Of a stretch of DNA of 64,000 nucleotides, positions 50,094-60,055 are shown in pieces. A program made the position numbers and the translations under genes. The DNA comes from JADGGM01 sp036376535. GTDB lineage: Bacteria > Gemmatimonadota > Gemmatimonadetes > Gemmatimonadales > Gemmatimonadaceae. Every line of letters begins with the position of its first letter. The stretch's first letter is position 1. The notes under the pieces were generated by a model, which worked only from the letters and a program-made list of their open reading frames with translations, ran no database searches and was not told where the DNA came from. The stretch covers positions 57,613-121,612 of the forward strand of contig DASVAC010000152.1 of NCBI GenBank assembly GCA_036376535.1, written 5' to 3'.

Positions 50094-53000
50094 TTAAAAG
50101 ATAGCTACGCCAATGATCGCCATTACCTCCTCAAACCCTTCAGCAGCGGCAGCACCCTCCGCTGCTGGCGCCACGGCAGGCGCGACGTCAATCACAGGCA
50201 CTTCCGCAGCGGACGGAATTTGTACCAGCGTCTCGCCGCTCGGTAGCCCGAACGGCTCGGATGGTGGAGGCGGAGCGACTTTTGCACCCGCGCTAATCTC
50301 AGCGTCCTGCCCTTGAGCCCTCTGCATATCTGCCGCCGTCTCTGAGGAAGTCTTGCCGTAATCGTCCGGACCAAGCTCCTTCGCAGGTTCGGTTATCTCC
50401 TCCACCGGGTGCTCCACCGGTGCTCGCACGACCGACCGCGGCGAGGCGAGTGGACCGACGTGAAGGTTTCCCAAGACTGTGAGTATTTGAAGCGTTACTC
50501 GAATCGAAGTTTGCCACCACCACGGGTCTAACCCAAACGGGTCGGTGTAGGTTATTGGGTCGTTGTTCGCAAACCCATAAGCATTCAGCCCGCCGGCAAG
50601 CCCGGCTGGATCTTCCTGGGTGAACCGACCGGTGGTTGGATCGTAGTATCTATTTCGCCTATACTGATAGCCGGATCCGTCTTGGTTGCCTGTGATAATT
50701 GAGCCCCACCACGAGGTGGGCGCTTGAGGAGGATGGGCGCCATACGACGACGCCATGCCTTGCGGAAATTCGATGGTTGAGCCGCTACACGCCGTTGTTG
50801 GACAGGCACCGATATCATACAGGCCGCGCCAGTTAGTGAAGGGTAGCGCGATGCTCGTGCCTTTAAAGAGTTCAAGCGGTCGGTCGATGCCCAGCCCCTC
50901 CATATAACCCACGTTGCCGTAGAGCGGACTGCCGGAAGTGTTGTCATTCTCTTGCGCTGTGCCCGTTGTGTCCCCAACCGCGCGAATTTCGTAGAGTATC
51001 TGATCGCCGTCCCAAACCGTGCGCGTAAGCTGGTTCTTGCATCCAGACTGCTGGTCGTGATTCGTGCATACGATGCCTGTATCAAGCACCAGTCGCTGAA
51101 AGATGCGGCGGCCTAACGCATCGTACCTGTAGAACTCCGCACGATGGTATTCCTTGTATTGCAGACCGGGTACCGGTGAGCTGTCCATCTGGTAGCGACT
51201 GCTGATCAACAGCTGCTGTGCGTCGTAGGTGTTGTTGACATCGCGAGTTTCCGTGCCGACGACGCCCCCTGAGACGAAATAGTGATGAATACTCAGTTGA
51301 TCGCCGGCTGCACCGAACGTGTTCGGTGTGTAGATCGTGGTGTCGGTCGCAACAGCCGGCTGCACCGCCTTAACCATTCGATCCGATCCGGTAAGGTAGC
51401 TGTAGTCGAACAGGCTGGGGACGTTTTCCGGCATCAACATGCTGACATGATTGCCTAACGCGTCGTCCGATGCCGACTCTCCGCCCGCAGCCGTTGCATA
51501 CAATGCGTACTTCAACCAGCCGTAGCTCGAGTAGCCTACCGAATCCCCCACCAGAGAATTCTTCACCACGCGCCCGAGGCGGTTGTAAATAAGGCTGTCC
51601 GAGTGGTACGTGAATGCGCCTCCGACGATCTGCCGCCGAACCAACCGCGAGTCAGCATCGTAGGCGTCAGTCTCCCACACGCTGTCGGCTCGTTGCGCGA
51701 ACATCGTCAAGCGAATCATTCGGCCATCGGCGTCATAGTTGTAGCGGAACTGATTGCCGAAAACGTCGCGAACCGTGTCGAGCACGCCGGTCTGACGATC
51801 GTATGCAAATGAGGCGCTGTCGTTTCCTGTTGGTGCCAGGGTGCCTGGGTACTTGATCCAGATGCGCCGACCATCCAAGTCGTATCCGTTCCGGATCCCG
51901 TAAACGTGCTGGCTAAAATCGGCCGCCGTCGAGTCCGCGGTAGCAATTCGTAACGTGTCGGTCGCCAACGTTCCATTGGCGTTGTACGTCCGCGCGATTC
52001 TTGCGTACGAATTGTTCGCGAACACGAGATGCCCAACGGCATCATATCCGTACGTTGCAGCTTCGCTTCCACTGGCGATAATGCGGCGATTGAGCGCGTC
52101 ATAAACGTTCACGGTGGGTCGCCGACCACCATCGGTCACGTTGCCAGCTTCGTCGTACGTCCATGTGATCGGCTGAAAGCCGATCAACGTTTCGGTGATC
52201 TTACGATTGGCACGATCGTAGACGAAGCCGGTCTTTTCCGTGCCAATGCTGATCGGGTCTGGGGTACTCCACTTCCAAAGCGTGTCGACATTGCCAGCCT
52301 GGTCGAAGTGCTGCCGGACGTGCAGAACCTGGCTCCCTGCGCTGTCGATGGTTAGGGAATCCCGATCCAATAGATCGAGAAGGTGGCGGGTTATGTGTGA
52401 GCCAACCGTCGAGTCATTGGGCGTCGTGTCGGAGACGACTCGACCTGCGTCATCGCGCGCATGTGATGTGATTGTGCCTAACGCAGAGATTGTTCGCGTC
52501 AAATTGCCGAGCTGGCTGTCGTAGGCGAGAGAGTCCTTGGCGCTGCTCGGATACTGGACGGTGCGAAGCAGCGATGCCGCGACTCCTGTCGTGTAGTACG
52601 CGAACGTAACCTGGTGTCCTGCGCCATCCTTTTCAGTCAGCGCGTTACCATCGGTCGCGTCGTACGTCGCAGTGCTAGAGTCGCCCTCTGGATTGATCGT
52701 TCGCGTAATGAAGTCAAAAGCGGGGTCCCATGAGTACGACGTGGTCGCGTACTTAAGCGGGCTCAGCCTGAACGTGGTCGAGTCGGTCACCGTTTTGACG
52801 TGACCAAGGCTGTCGTACGTGGCCGCGAGAATCTGGCCGTTTGCGTGAAGCACACGGGTCGCGACACCAGGGAAGGTCGTGCTACCGTACGTAATGCTGG
52901 TCTCGTTGCCGAGCGCGTCGCGAATGCGATTGGGAGCGCCTAACGCAGTGAACCAGAACAGTGTCGTATCGCCCACATCCGTGCGCGGCCCATCGACTTT

Positions 53001-55079
53001 GGCATTCGACTGGTCCAGCGATACCGGCGCGGTGCCCTGCAAGCCTCTTGTTTCGACAGGTGTGAAGGTCGTGATCGCGTTAGAGCCCGCCGCCAGCGGA
53101 ATCGTGGCGCTGACCAACGGACTCGGCGTGTTCGAATAGTAGGCGAAGGTGAGCGAATCGCCGCGCTGATCGATGATTTCGGTGAGACGTGGATCGTACG
53201 ACGCCCGGTAGCGCAAGCCGAGGGTGTCCCCGTACACATCCCGGATCCGAGATACCTGGACGTTCGCGTTGTAGTTGAGCGAGTCGAACCGAGCCTGCCC
53301 GGAGACTGTCGGGGCATCGACGCGCGCCAGACGCCAATTGCCGCCGATGTTCGTGTAGGAGAACGTGTAAACCTTGCTAGCCGACGACGGTGCCAAGGTG
53401 ATGGTGCTCAGGCGTCCGCAGTTCGCATCGGTATATGCGAACGACGTGGTCTGACTCAACCGGTTTACGGTCTCCATGTGACAGCCGTAGACGGTGTCAA
53501 ACTGGACCTTGAGCCCATGAGGCAGATAGCGCACGAACCGGTTGCCGACGCGCCTCACGGTGTCCGGCCGATCGACGTTCGCGGCACCCCAGGCGTTCGG
53601 GTTGGTCGGAGAGTGGACGTACTTGCGCGCGCTGCCGTCGCCACCAACCCAGAACATCGTGCTCAGACCTGGGTTGAGGTATAGGCGCTCCAACCCAGCC
53701 AGCCACCACCCGGGCCCAAACTGGTCGTGGTCGCGGCGCACGACGAAGAATTCGCCTGCGACTGTGTCGCGGGACGCTACGCCCGCGTAGACACGTGTTA
53801 CCTCGAGGGAGTACCGTTGGACGCCTGTGGGATAGTTGCGCGTTGAGACTGGGTCGAAAATCAACGCGATACGGCGCGTGCTCAATGGTGTCCAGTTAGA
53901 CCCGCCCCACTTGGCCGAATCGAGCTTGACGCCGACGCTGTCGAGCAGCCGCGCCGACACTGAGTCAGGGATCCGTGAGTCGGGCAGTGTGACGTTAGCT
54001 GCAATCACCACGTGCGGCGCCGCGAACTGGCTGTTGTACAAGAGCACCGGCGTACGCGCGTTCGTCAACGTCGTCGTGGTCGGCAAGGCATACGCAAGGC
54101 GCAAGGCGCCGCACTCGTAGCTCGTGCCCTTTGCGACCGACACATGAAGACACAGGCTGCGCTCGAGCGTGCTCCCTGGGTTGGCCGACGCGATGTCGAC
54201 GACTCCATTCGTGTCACGCGCAACCGTCACAGCTACGGTTCCGCTATCTCGTACGAGTGTATCGATTGTGTTCCATGCCTTGAGGAGGAGGCTGCCGGTC
54301 GCATTTGCGGTCGCAGACGCCGTGAACGAAATGGTTGCGTTGCTCGAAGCTCCCGCTCCAAGCGTCACAGAATCGGATGAAGGCGTGCAACCGCTCGCAA
54401 TCGCCGACCCACCGCAGGTGCGTGTGTACTTGATGGTAGCGGTATCGGAACCGGTGTTCGTAATCGAGAACGTTCGCGACGCGCTGGCGCTCGGGTCGAC
54501 GCCAATCGACGAGGAGTGCGGCGTTACGGACACACCGAAAATCGGCGGCGGCGACGGCGGATTCGTGACGGTGATTGTCGCCGTGGCCGTCACCGGTGTC
54601 GAACCGTCATCGGCCGTCACGGTAAATCCTCCACCGCCCGGTGTTGCGCCCGTCGCGAAGGTTACGAAGAATGTCTTGAACGAGTCTCGTGTGACCAACA
54701 GACTTGTTGGCGCTGTCGCAGAGACGATCTCGCCGCTGTGTGTTGTGGAAATGACGTAGCTGACATCCTCCAAGTTGTTCATGTTGGTGATCTTGTACTG
54801 TACTTGCAGTCCCGTCTTGTCGATGACGTCAGTTTCCGAGTGCGTACACGGGTCGATTTCGCTGAGCGTCGTCGAGCACGACATTGCAACGCGCTCGATG
54901 CGAACGCGAGGGTTGTGATGCCGCCCATGAGGCGATGCATTGCGTGGAACGAGCACACGCGCCATAGCGTCGGCGGACAGCGGAGCGTTGCTGTTGTGGA
55001 CTGCCGAGGAGCCGGCAAGTGCGGGCCCAACGAGGATCAGAAGGGCGGACAGCGAAGATAGACTCGCGACCTGACGCAT
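50094..55079 (-). CDS. large exported Rhs/YD-repeat protein with unclassified C-terminus
   Basis: 1661 residues from ATG 55079 (GGAG six bases upstream). Signal peptide, then Ig-like domains (FSITNTGSDTATIKYTRTCG), then from about residue 450 many YD repeats of the Rhs kind (RDALGNETSITYGS, DDAGRVVSDTT, YDADGRMIRLT), closing with YYDPTTGRFTQEDPAGL and NAYGFANNDPITYTDPFGL near residue 1517. The 144-residue tail beyond is rich in Pro/Glu/Ala with a hydrophobic end (VMAIIGVAIF) and matches no toxin I know. Rhs proteins form a cocoon around a C-terminal effector for contact-dependent killing or adhesion. No T6SS gene is nearby. Confidence 0.9.
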   Translation of the reverse strand: MRQVASLSSLSALLILVGPALAGSSAVHNSNAPLSADAMARVLVPRNASPHGRHHNPRVRIERVAMSCSTTLSEIDPCTHSETDVIDKTGLQVQYKITNMNNLEDVSYVISTTHSGEIVSATAPTSLLVTRDSFKTFFVTFATGATPGGGGFTVTADDGSTPVTATATITVTNPPSPPPIFGVSVTPHSSSIGVDPSASASRTFSITNTGSDTATIKYTRTCGGSAIASGCTPSSDSVTLGAGASSNATISFTASATANATGSLLLKAWNTIDTLVRDSGTVAVTVARDTNGVVDIASANPGSTLERSLCLHVSVAKGTSYECGALRLAYALPTTTTLTNARTPVLLYNSQFAAPHVVIAANVTLPDSRIPDSVSARLLDSVGVKLDSAKWGGSNWTPLSTRRIALIFDPVSTRNYPTGVQRYSLEVTRVYAGVASRDTVAGEFFVVRRDHDQFGPGWWLAGLERLYLNPGLSTMFWVGGDGSARKYVHSPTNPNAWGAANVDRPDTVRRVGNRFVRYLPHGLKVQFDTVYGCHMETVNRLSQTTSFAYTDANCGRLSTITLAPSSASKVYTFSYTNIGGNWRLARVDAPTVSGQARFDSLNYNANVQVSRIRDVYGDTLGLRYRASYDPRLTEIIDQRGDSLTFAYYSNTPSPLVSATIPLAAGSNAITTFTPVETRGLQGTAPVSLDQSNAKVDGPRTDVGDTTLFWFTALGAPNRIRDALGNETSITYGSTTFPGVATRVLHANGQILAATYDSLGHVKTVTDSTTFRLSPLKYATTSYSWDPAFDFITRTINPEGDSSTATYDATDGNALTEKDGAGHQVTFAYYTTGVAASLLRTVQYPSSAKDSLAYDSQLGNLTRTISALGTITSHARDDAGRVVSDTTPNDSTVGSHITRHLLDLLDRDSLTIDSAGSQVLHVRQHFDQAGNVDTLWKWSTPDPISIGTEKTGFVYDRANRKITETLIGFQPITWTYDEAGNVTDGGRRPTVNVYDALNRRIIASGSEAATYGYDAVGHLVFANNSYARIARTYNANGTLATDTLRIATADSTAADFSQHVYGIRNGYDLDGRRIWIKYPGTLAPTGNDSASFAYDRQTGVLDTVRDVFGNQFRYNYDADGRMIRLTMFAQRADSVWETDAYDADSRLVRRQIVGGAFTYHSDSLIYNRLGRVVKNSLVGDSVGYSSYGWLKYALYATAAGGESASDDALGNHVSMLMPENVPSLFDYSYLTGSDRMVKAVQPAVATDTTIYTPNTFGAAGDQLSIHHYFVSGGVVGTETRDVNNTYDAQQLLISSRYQMDSSPVPGLQYKEYHRAEFYRYDALGRRIFQRLVLDTGIVCTNHDQQSGCKNQLTRTVWDGDQILYEIRAVGDTTGTAQENDNTSGSPLYGNVGYMEGLGIDRPLELFKGTSIALPFTNWRGLYDIGACPTTACSGSTIEFPQGMASSYGAHPPQAPTSWWGSIITGNQDGSGYQYRRNRYYDPTTGRFTQEDPAGLAGGLNAYGFANNDPITYTDPFGLDPWWWQTSIRVTLQILTVLGNLHVGPLASPRSVVRAPVEHPVEEITEPAKELGPDDYGKTSSETAADMQRAQGQDAEISAGAKVAPPPPSEPFGLPSGETLVQIPSAAEVPVIDVAPAVAPAAEGAAAAEGFEEVMAIIGVAIF

Positions 55080-55848
55080 GAGACGCTCCGATTGGGACGC
55101 CCCTCCTTATAGCATGCGCGAGGCCAGTTCTTGTTCGATGCTAACCCGTTAGGCCGGCGCCGCTTAGCGATGCGGGACCTTCGTCGGAAGTACCGCGCTG
55201 CTATAGCAGTGCTATAGCGGTGCTATAGCGGTGATCGATATCTGAGCGGCACGAGCGATGACCCAAAGCCCGCCGCTTCGGTATCATCGGATGGTGGCAC
55301 GATGCGCATTTGCTTCGTCTGTCGGTGAACGGTGGTGAATGAAGCGAGAGCCGGCGCAGGGGGACCGCAGGTCATGAACGAACTGCAGGCGTCAACGTCA
55401 TGCCGCATCCCAGAGGTGCAGACGTCTCAGCGTCCCCGACCATCGCGATGATGCTGAGCATACGACCGACACCCCGCCTAACGTCGATGGCTGAACGCCC
55501 GGACTGAGCGGCGGCCGTGCCGATGGGTTGCTGTGACGCGGGAAGACAAACGTAGAACGGGCTGTCGAAAGCCGAAACCTGCGCCATCCGTCATCGATAT
55601 CGCGAGCGGCGCACCTGCCTAACAAGGTACGTCGGCAGCACCACCGCAAAGCCACGCACCGTGGTGCGGGTCGGATGAGGCCGCCATGCCAGCCGAGAGG
55701 CTTCGTCTCGCTACCACTGCGTATTTCGGCGAAGGACACAGCGCGCAGTTCAGCCTTTCTTCACCGACGGGACGAGTGGCCGGCTCCTGGTGACATGTTC
55801 TTACGCGCTCGCGTTAGGTGCGCGCTGGCCTTAGGTGCGCGCTTAGCC
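55080..55848. other. gene-poor stretch upstream of the Rhs gene
   Basis: 769 bp between the Rhs start and the lipoprotein gene. It has short open frames on both strands without recognisable domains, three GTTAGGC/GCCTAAC motifs (55147, 55477, 55616), a short tandem repeat at 55200-55232 and a GCGTTAGGTGCGCGCTGGCC / CTTAGGTGCGCGCTT near-duplicate around 55810-55845. The Rhs promoter should be here but no clear -35/-10 pair is seen. It may be the remains of older cargo. Confidence 0.5.
55200..55232. repeat. three tandem 11-bp GCTATAGC units
   Basis: The unit GCTATAGCGGT is present three times in direct tandem (the first has CAGT for CGGT). Each contains the palindrome GCTATAGC. It lies about 120 bp upstream of the Rhs start and could be a binding array or a slippage repeat. 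Confidence 0.8.
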
Positions 55849-56568
55849 CTACGGTCGTGCCGGTCTCTCGCGCAATCTCGGTATGATGTCCTGTCCGCCG
55901 TTGGACAGCGTCGAGAGCAGGCGAACACCGGGAATGGCCTGGGACGTCAGCACGAACTGCAGGGCGGCTGGATCGGCGGCGAACGTGAGATCGAATGCGC
56001 CCGTGACCGAAGCCTTCGTGCACTGCGCGTTGATGAGGTTCGACGGCGACGACAGATGCAACGTGATACAGGCGCCCTTCGAGCTGGTCAGCGCGGCGCC
56101 GACGGCCTGCGTGGTGAGATTGAAGTTCGCGGTGGTATCGGTGAGCAGCGCCACGTCGATGAGATTCGATTGTGCGTCGATCTCGGCGTAGATGAGCTGC
56201 GACACCTGGGCACCTTGCCACGCGACGATGAAGAACACTGAGTCGTTAGGCGTCGGCGTCTTGCCGGCCGTTGTGCCTACCAGCTCGGCCGCCGCCACCT
56301 CGAAAATCTGATCCTGGCCGTTTACGCTCACCGTGACGGATTCCGGACTCACGCCATGCGCGAGAATGGCGATCGGGTATTGCAGCAGCCGGAATCGATC
56401 GAATTCGCCGGCGGACGCCGCTTGTAAGGCGAGCGTATCGAGGTGTCGCGCTTCGTTGAACGACGGAGCAGATGGGGCGGTCGAGCCTCCGCATGCGGTC
56501 AGCGTCGACATGCCACAGATCGCGAACACGGCGGCGATGGGGGCGAGTTGGGCCCATGGCTTGTGCAT
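55849..56568 (-). CDS. putative lipoprotein
   Basis: 239 residues from the ATG at 56568 with GAGGTG upstream. Signal and lipobox MSTLTACGG. The mature part (HLDTLALQAASAGEFDRFRLL, SVFFIVAWQGAQVSQLIYAEID, FDLTFAADPAALQFVLTSQAI) is strand-rich; no known family is recognised, though similar lipoproteins occur in Gemmatimonadota-like genomes. It is divergent from the S8 protease lipoprotein; the two starts are 140 bp apart and the pair may be functionally linked. Confidence 0.7.
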   Translation of the reverse strand: MHKPWAQLAPIAAVFAICGMSTLTACGGSTAPSAPSFNEARHLDTLALQAASAGEFDRFRLLQYPIAILAHGVSPESVTVSVNGQDQIFEVAAAELVGTTAGKTPTPNDSVFFIVAWQGAQVSQLIYAEIDAQSNLIDVALLTDTTANFNLTTQAVGAALTSSKGACITLHLSSPSNLINAQCTKASVTGAFDLTFAADPAALQFVLTSQAIPGVRLLSTLSNGGQDIIPRLRERPARP

Positions 56569-56707
56569 CCAAGACACCTCGAAAGCGAGTAGTGAGCGCG
56601 AACCCCGCAAGTATGTGGTCCAACGGCGCGAAATGCGAGTGTTGGGCAGCCGTGACGATCGCCACGAAAGCCTTGACGGCCACGCCTTGGGACGCCAGTT
56701 TCGGCCA

Positions 56708-58213
56708 ATGAAGAACTCCGCGCTCCGCTCGAGTCGCGCCCGGTGGGCGCCCGCCGTCCGTTGGGCATTGGTGCTCGCGGCAACCGTCACGGCCGCGCAA
56801 CTCACCGCGTGCAGCGAAGGCATGCCGCTCGCCCCGGCGGCAAAGCAGCTCGCCAAACTCCCGCTGCCGGCGGCGCCGAGCTACATCGTCGAATTCGGGA
56901 ACAACGGCGTGGTGCCGCCGTCGCTCCAGCAGGCCGTCGAGCAGGCGGGCGGACGCATTTCGCGCGTGCAGAAGAGCATGGGACTGGCGCTGGTGACGGG
57001 GCTCGCGCCGGCAGCAGCGAATGCCCTGCGGGCGTCCGGCACCGCCGCGCTCATTCTGCCCAACACCACGCGGCAATACGTGCGCGACCCGCTGCGGCCG
57101 TCGCAGGTCGTGGTGCGCGAGATCCCGAGCACGACGCGCGCGCCGAGCCTAACTCCGTTAGGCGACCCTCGGTCGGCCGGGTTCTTCCACGCCGGCCTCC
57201 AGTGGAACATGACGACGATCCGCGCCGACAGCGCGTGGCAAGTCTCGTCGCAGGGCTCGGGAATGAAGGTGTTCATCCTGGATTCCGGCGTCGACACCGC
57301 ACACGTCGACCTCGTGGGCCGGGTCAATACGACATTATCCACGTCGCTCGCCTTCAACCCCACGGACACGGCTGGCGCGACGCCGCTGCCGTTCGGCCAC
57401 GACTCAGTCGGCCACGGCACCTTCGTGTCCTCGCTCATCGCCAGCAATTCGTTTGGCGTCGCCGCGGTCGCGCCGCAAGCGCAACTCGTCATGGTCCGCG
57501 TGCTCGACGACCGCGGCTCCGGCGATGACTTCACCGTCATCAGCGGCATTCTCTACGCGGCCGATCACGGTGCGGACGTCATCAATGTCAGTCTCGGCGG
57601 CTACCTGAGGCGGTCGAATCCATTCGACCTCGCCGTTGCGGATCTCACCCAGCGCGCGATCGACTACGCCACGGCGCGCGGTGCGTTAGTCGTCGCCGCA
57701 GCGGGCAACGAAGCGGTCAACAGCAACACCGCCACGGGTCTCCACGGCAGCTACGCCGACAGCGTGCACGTCCTCGCGGGCGGTATCCGGCAGGTGATCA
57801 GCGTGGGCGCGACCGGACCCGTCGATTCGGTGAACTTCGATTCCATCGCCGTGTACTCGAATTTCGGCAAGGCCGATGTTGCCGTATTCGCGCCGGGCGG
57901 CGGTCTGGTGACACAAGACTCGGCAGTCGCGACCGACCTGGTGATCGGTGCGTGCAGTGCGGCGCTGTTCCCCATATGCGCCGACGAGCACCACTACGTC
58001 GCGAACGCGGGCACGAGCTTCTCGTCGCCCCTCGTCGCGGCCGAGGCGGCGGTGATCAAGGCGCAGGCCCACGTCAAGCCGACGCCGAGCCAGCTCGAGG
58101 CCTGCATCCTGAGCTCGGCCGACGCGCCCAAGGGCAAGTCGAAGCCGGACATCAACTACAACTTCGGACGGATCGACGTGCTCAACGGAGTGCTCCACTC
58201 CAAGTGCAAGTAA
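56708..58213 (+). CDS. S8 (subtilisin-family) serine protease lipoprotein
   Basis: 501 residues from the ATG at 56708. A lipobox (AAQLTAC35) places it on the outer or inner membrane surface. A propeptide-like domain (PSYIVEFGNNGV to the RQYVRDPL region) precedes the catalytic domain with Asp 192 (ILDSGVD), His 236 (GHGTFVSS) and Ser 437 (GTSFSSP). The oxyanion Asn is in AAAGNEAVN. It degrades or processes envelope or external proteins. A short C-terminal end (DVLNGVLHSKCK) completes it. Neighbour: a divergent lipoprotein of unknown role. Confidence 0.93.
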   Translation: MKNSALRSSRARWAPAVRWALVLAATVTAAQLTACSEGMPLAPAAKQLAKLPLPAAPSYIVEFGNNGVVPPSLQQAVEQAGGRISRVQKSMGLALVTGLAPAAANALRASGTAALILPNTTRQYVRDPLRPSQVVVREIPSTTRAPSLTPLGDPRSAGFFHAGLQWNMTTIRADSAWQVSSQGSGMKVFILDSGVDTAHVDLVGRVNTTLSTSLAFNPTDTAGATPLPFGHDSVGHGTFVSSLIASNSFGVAAVAPQAQLVMVRVLDDRGSGDDFTVISGILYAADHGADVINVSLGGYLRRSNPFDLAVADLTQRAIDYATARGALVVAAAGNEAVNSNTATGLHGSYADSVHVLAGGIRQVISVGATGPVDSVNFDSIAVYSNFGKADVAVFAPGGGLVTQDSAVATDLVIGACSAALFPICADEHHYVANAGTSFSSPLVAAEAAVIKAQAHVKPTPSQLEACILSSADAPKGKSKPDINYNFGRIDVLNGVLHSKCK

Positions 58214-58256
58214 GGCATCCGGAGCGCCGTCGACCCGCCCGCCCAACTCGATCGCG

Positions 58257-58796
58257 TTAGTCCGCCTGCTTCCCCTTGGCCGTCGGCGGCAGCTCGCCGT
58301 TGAGTCGCAGGTAGACGGATGACTGGCTGTAGTGGTCTGCCCAGTCGCCGGTGGTCACCGTCATGATCGCGGCACGCGACCGCGTGTGCCCGCCGAAGAA
58401 CGGCAACTGTTCGCTCAACTTCGAGTCATCCAGCTTCGCCAGCGCCTGGTCGCAGAAGGCGAACGTCTCCTTGAGGCGCGCGACGAGCACATCCTTGCTG
58501 TCGGTAGCCTCGACCTTCTTGCGCGTGGGCGCCTTCTCGCCGCCAATCGCGCCGCACAGGTAGTCGTTGCCCTCCGACAGGTGCACGACGATCTGGCCAA
58601 AGCTCATCTGCGCGGGTGTCGGCTTGAAGCTGTACTTGTCGGCTGGCATCGTCTCGGCCGCGGCAATCAAGTTCTTCCCGACACGGCTGGCATTGTCCCG
58701 GAACGCGTCGGACACCGGGCTCGACGATGATTGCGCCGCCAGGAGTCCCGGCACCATGGCAAAAGCCACAGTCACAAAACAGGCACAGACACGCAT
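58257..58796 (-). CDS. exported DinB-family protein
   Basis: 179 residues with a signal peptide (MRVCACFVTVAFAMVPGLLAA). DinB four-helix bundle: TMPADKYSFKPTPAQMSFGQIVVHLSEGN has the first His, then HTRSRAAIMTVTTGDWADHYSQSSVYLRLNG the last His, giving the three-His metal site in part. The family includes bacillithiol transferases and uncharacterised metal proteins. Convergent with the protease gene. Function unknown. Confidence 0.85.
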   Translation of the reverse strand: MRVCACFVTVAFAMVPGLLAAQSSSSPVSDAFRDNASRVGKNLIAAAETMPADKYSFKPTPAQMSFGQIVVHLSEGNDYLCGAIGGEKAPTRKKVEATDSKDVLVARLKETFAFCDQALAKLDDSKLSEQLPFFGGHTRSRAAIMTVTTGDWADHYSQSSVYLRLNGELPPTAKGKQAD

Positions 58797-58862
58797 GGAT
58801 CTCGCTCGGGTTGAAGGTAGGCGTTGATGTTGGTCTCCGTCGGGCGCCGTGTCCAGACCGGG

Positions 58863-59584
58863 CTATCGCGGCGACCCGAGTATTGCGGCCAGTCCAGCGC
58901 GGCGCGATCGGCTCACGGGAAGTGCCGTTCCGTCCCGAAGAACGAGCTGCATGGAGCCATCGGGCTGGCGGCGGACCTCCGCGATGCGCGACAGCGACAC
59001 GATCGCGGACCGGTGCACTCGCGTGAATGCTTTCGGATCCAATCTCGCCTCGAGAGCACCGAGCGTTTCGCGCATCAGGTATCGCTTGCCCGCCGCGTGC
59101 ACGACCGAGCAGTAGTCCTCGGCTTCGATCCAATCGATGTCGGTCGTCGCGATCACCAGGTTGCGATTGCCGACTCGCACGACCAAGCGGTCCGCGATTG
59201 GGGCGCGCGGCGCGCCGAGATCCGGCGCGTGCGCGGCGGCGTGTTCATCCAGCAAACCGCGCAGGCGGCGCGCGAGCGCCAGTCCATCGGCTGACGCAAT
59301 GGATTCTCTCGCGCGCGCAAGCGCGGCCGCAAGACGATCCTCGCGGACCGGCTTGAGCAGATAGTCGATGGCGCGGACCTCGAACGCGCGAACGGCGAAT
59401 TCGTCGTACGCGGTGACGAAGATGATTGCCGGCATCGCGTCCGCGCCGATGTGCCGAACGACGTCGAATCCATTCAGCTCCGGCATCTGCACGTCGAGGA
59501 AGACGAGATCGGGTCGAGCGCACGAATGGCGCGTATGGCCTGGCGCAGCTCAGCTACTGGATGTCCCACGGACCGAAGCGCGCC
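58863..59584 (-). pseudogene. LytTR response regulator, 5'-truncated and frameshifted
   Basis: The intact part (209 residues to 59492) encodes the end of a receiver domain (MPELNGFDVVRHIG, VTAYDEFAVRAFEV, DYLLKPV) and a complete LytTR DNA-binding domain (RLVVRVGNRNLVI, WIEAEDYCSVVHA, FTRVHRSAIVSL). The phospho-acceptor Asp (FLDVQMPE) lies just before the first possible start, and the preceding family-like text (ELRQAIRAIRALDP) is in another frame, as if one G were lost near 59510. The receiver N-terminus is absent; a family-P palindrome lies just upstream. No kinase gene is adjacent. Confidence 0.7.
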
Positions 59585-59704
59585 CCTCGGCGTTCCGTTA
59601 GAAAATGTAGGCTCTTCGCGGAATCGTATGGGAAGGTTCTGTGGACGTGTGCAGGTTAGGATCTGCAATGGGAGATAGCTCTCCTCGATGCCGGCACGCG
59701 CATG

Positions 59705-59996
59705 GTGGGCTTCCTCGCTCTGGTTGACACGGATCAGATCTGATAACTACACGGATCACAGCGGATCGCTCGGCGGCGGCGGCGAGGTCGTACTGGCACG
59801 TCGTGTCCGGTGTTGTTGGTGACGGCGTGCGACGGGCGAGCAACCCAAGTCCGCAGAACGGATAGCTCGCAGTCTGTCTCTGAAAAAGATCCGTGCTGGC
59901 CATGCTGGACGCGCTGTGCGGTCAAGCAGCCGAGCGATCCGCTCTGATCGTGTCGTTATCCGATTTTATCCGTGTCAAAAGAGCGAGGACGCCCAC
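59705..59996. repeat. palindromic intergenic element, family P, copy 3
   Basis: About 292 bp. Arms 59705-59774 and 59929-59996 are inverted copies at about 58 of 70 positions, beginning GTGGGC-TCCTCGCTCT and ending in AGCGGATCGCTCGGC. The centre, read on the other strand, has GACTTGGGTTGCTCGCCCGT and CCGTCACCAACAA, the same as the centre of copy 1 at 41861-42147, so the two are true inverted homologues. It lies between the SDR gene stop and the broken regulator, filling the gap 59585-60055. No transposase is inside. Confidence 0.85.
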
Positions 59997-60055
59997 TCTG
60001 CGTGCGCCGGCGCCGAGGAAGCCATCTGACGGATTCCGGTTTTCAAATTGACCCG

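Noticed and set aside
55675..56241. 188-codon plus-strand frame
   Set aside because: Antisense to a lipoprotein gene with signal, lipobox and ribosome-binding site; no domain.
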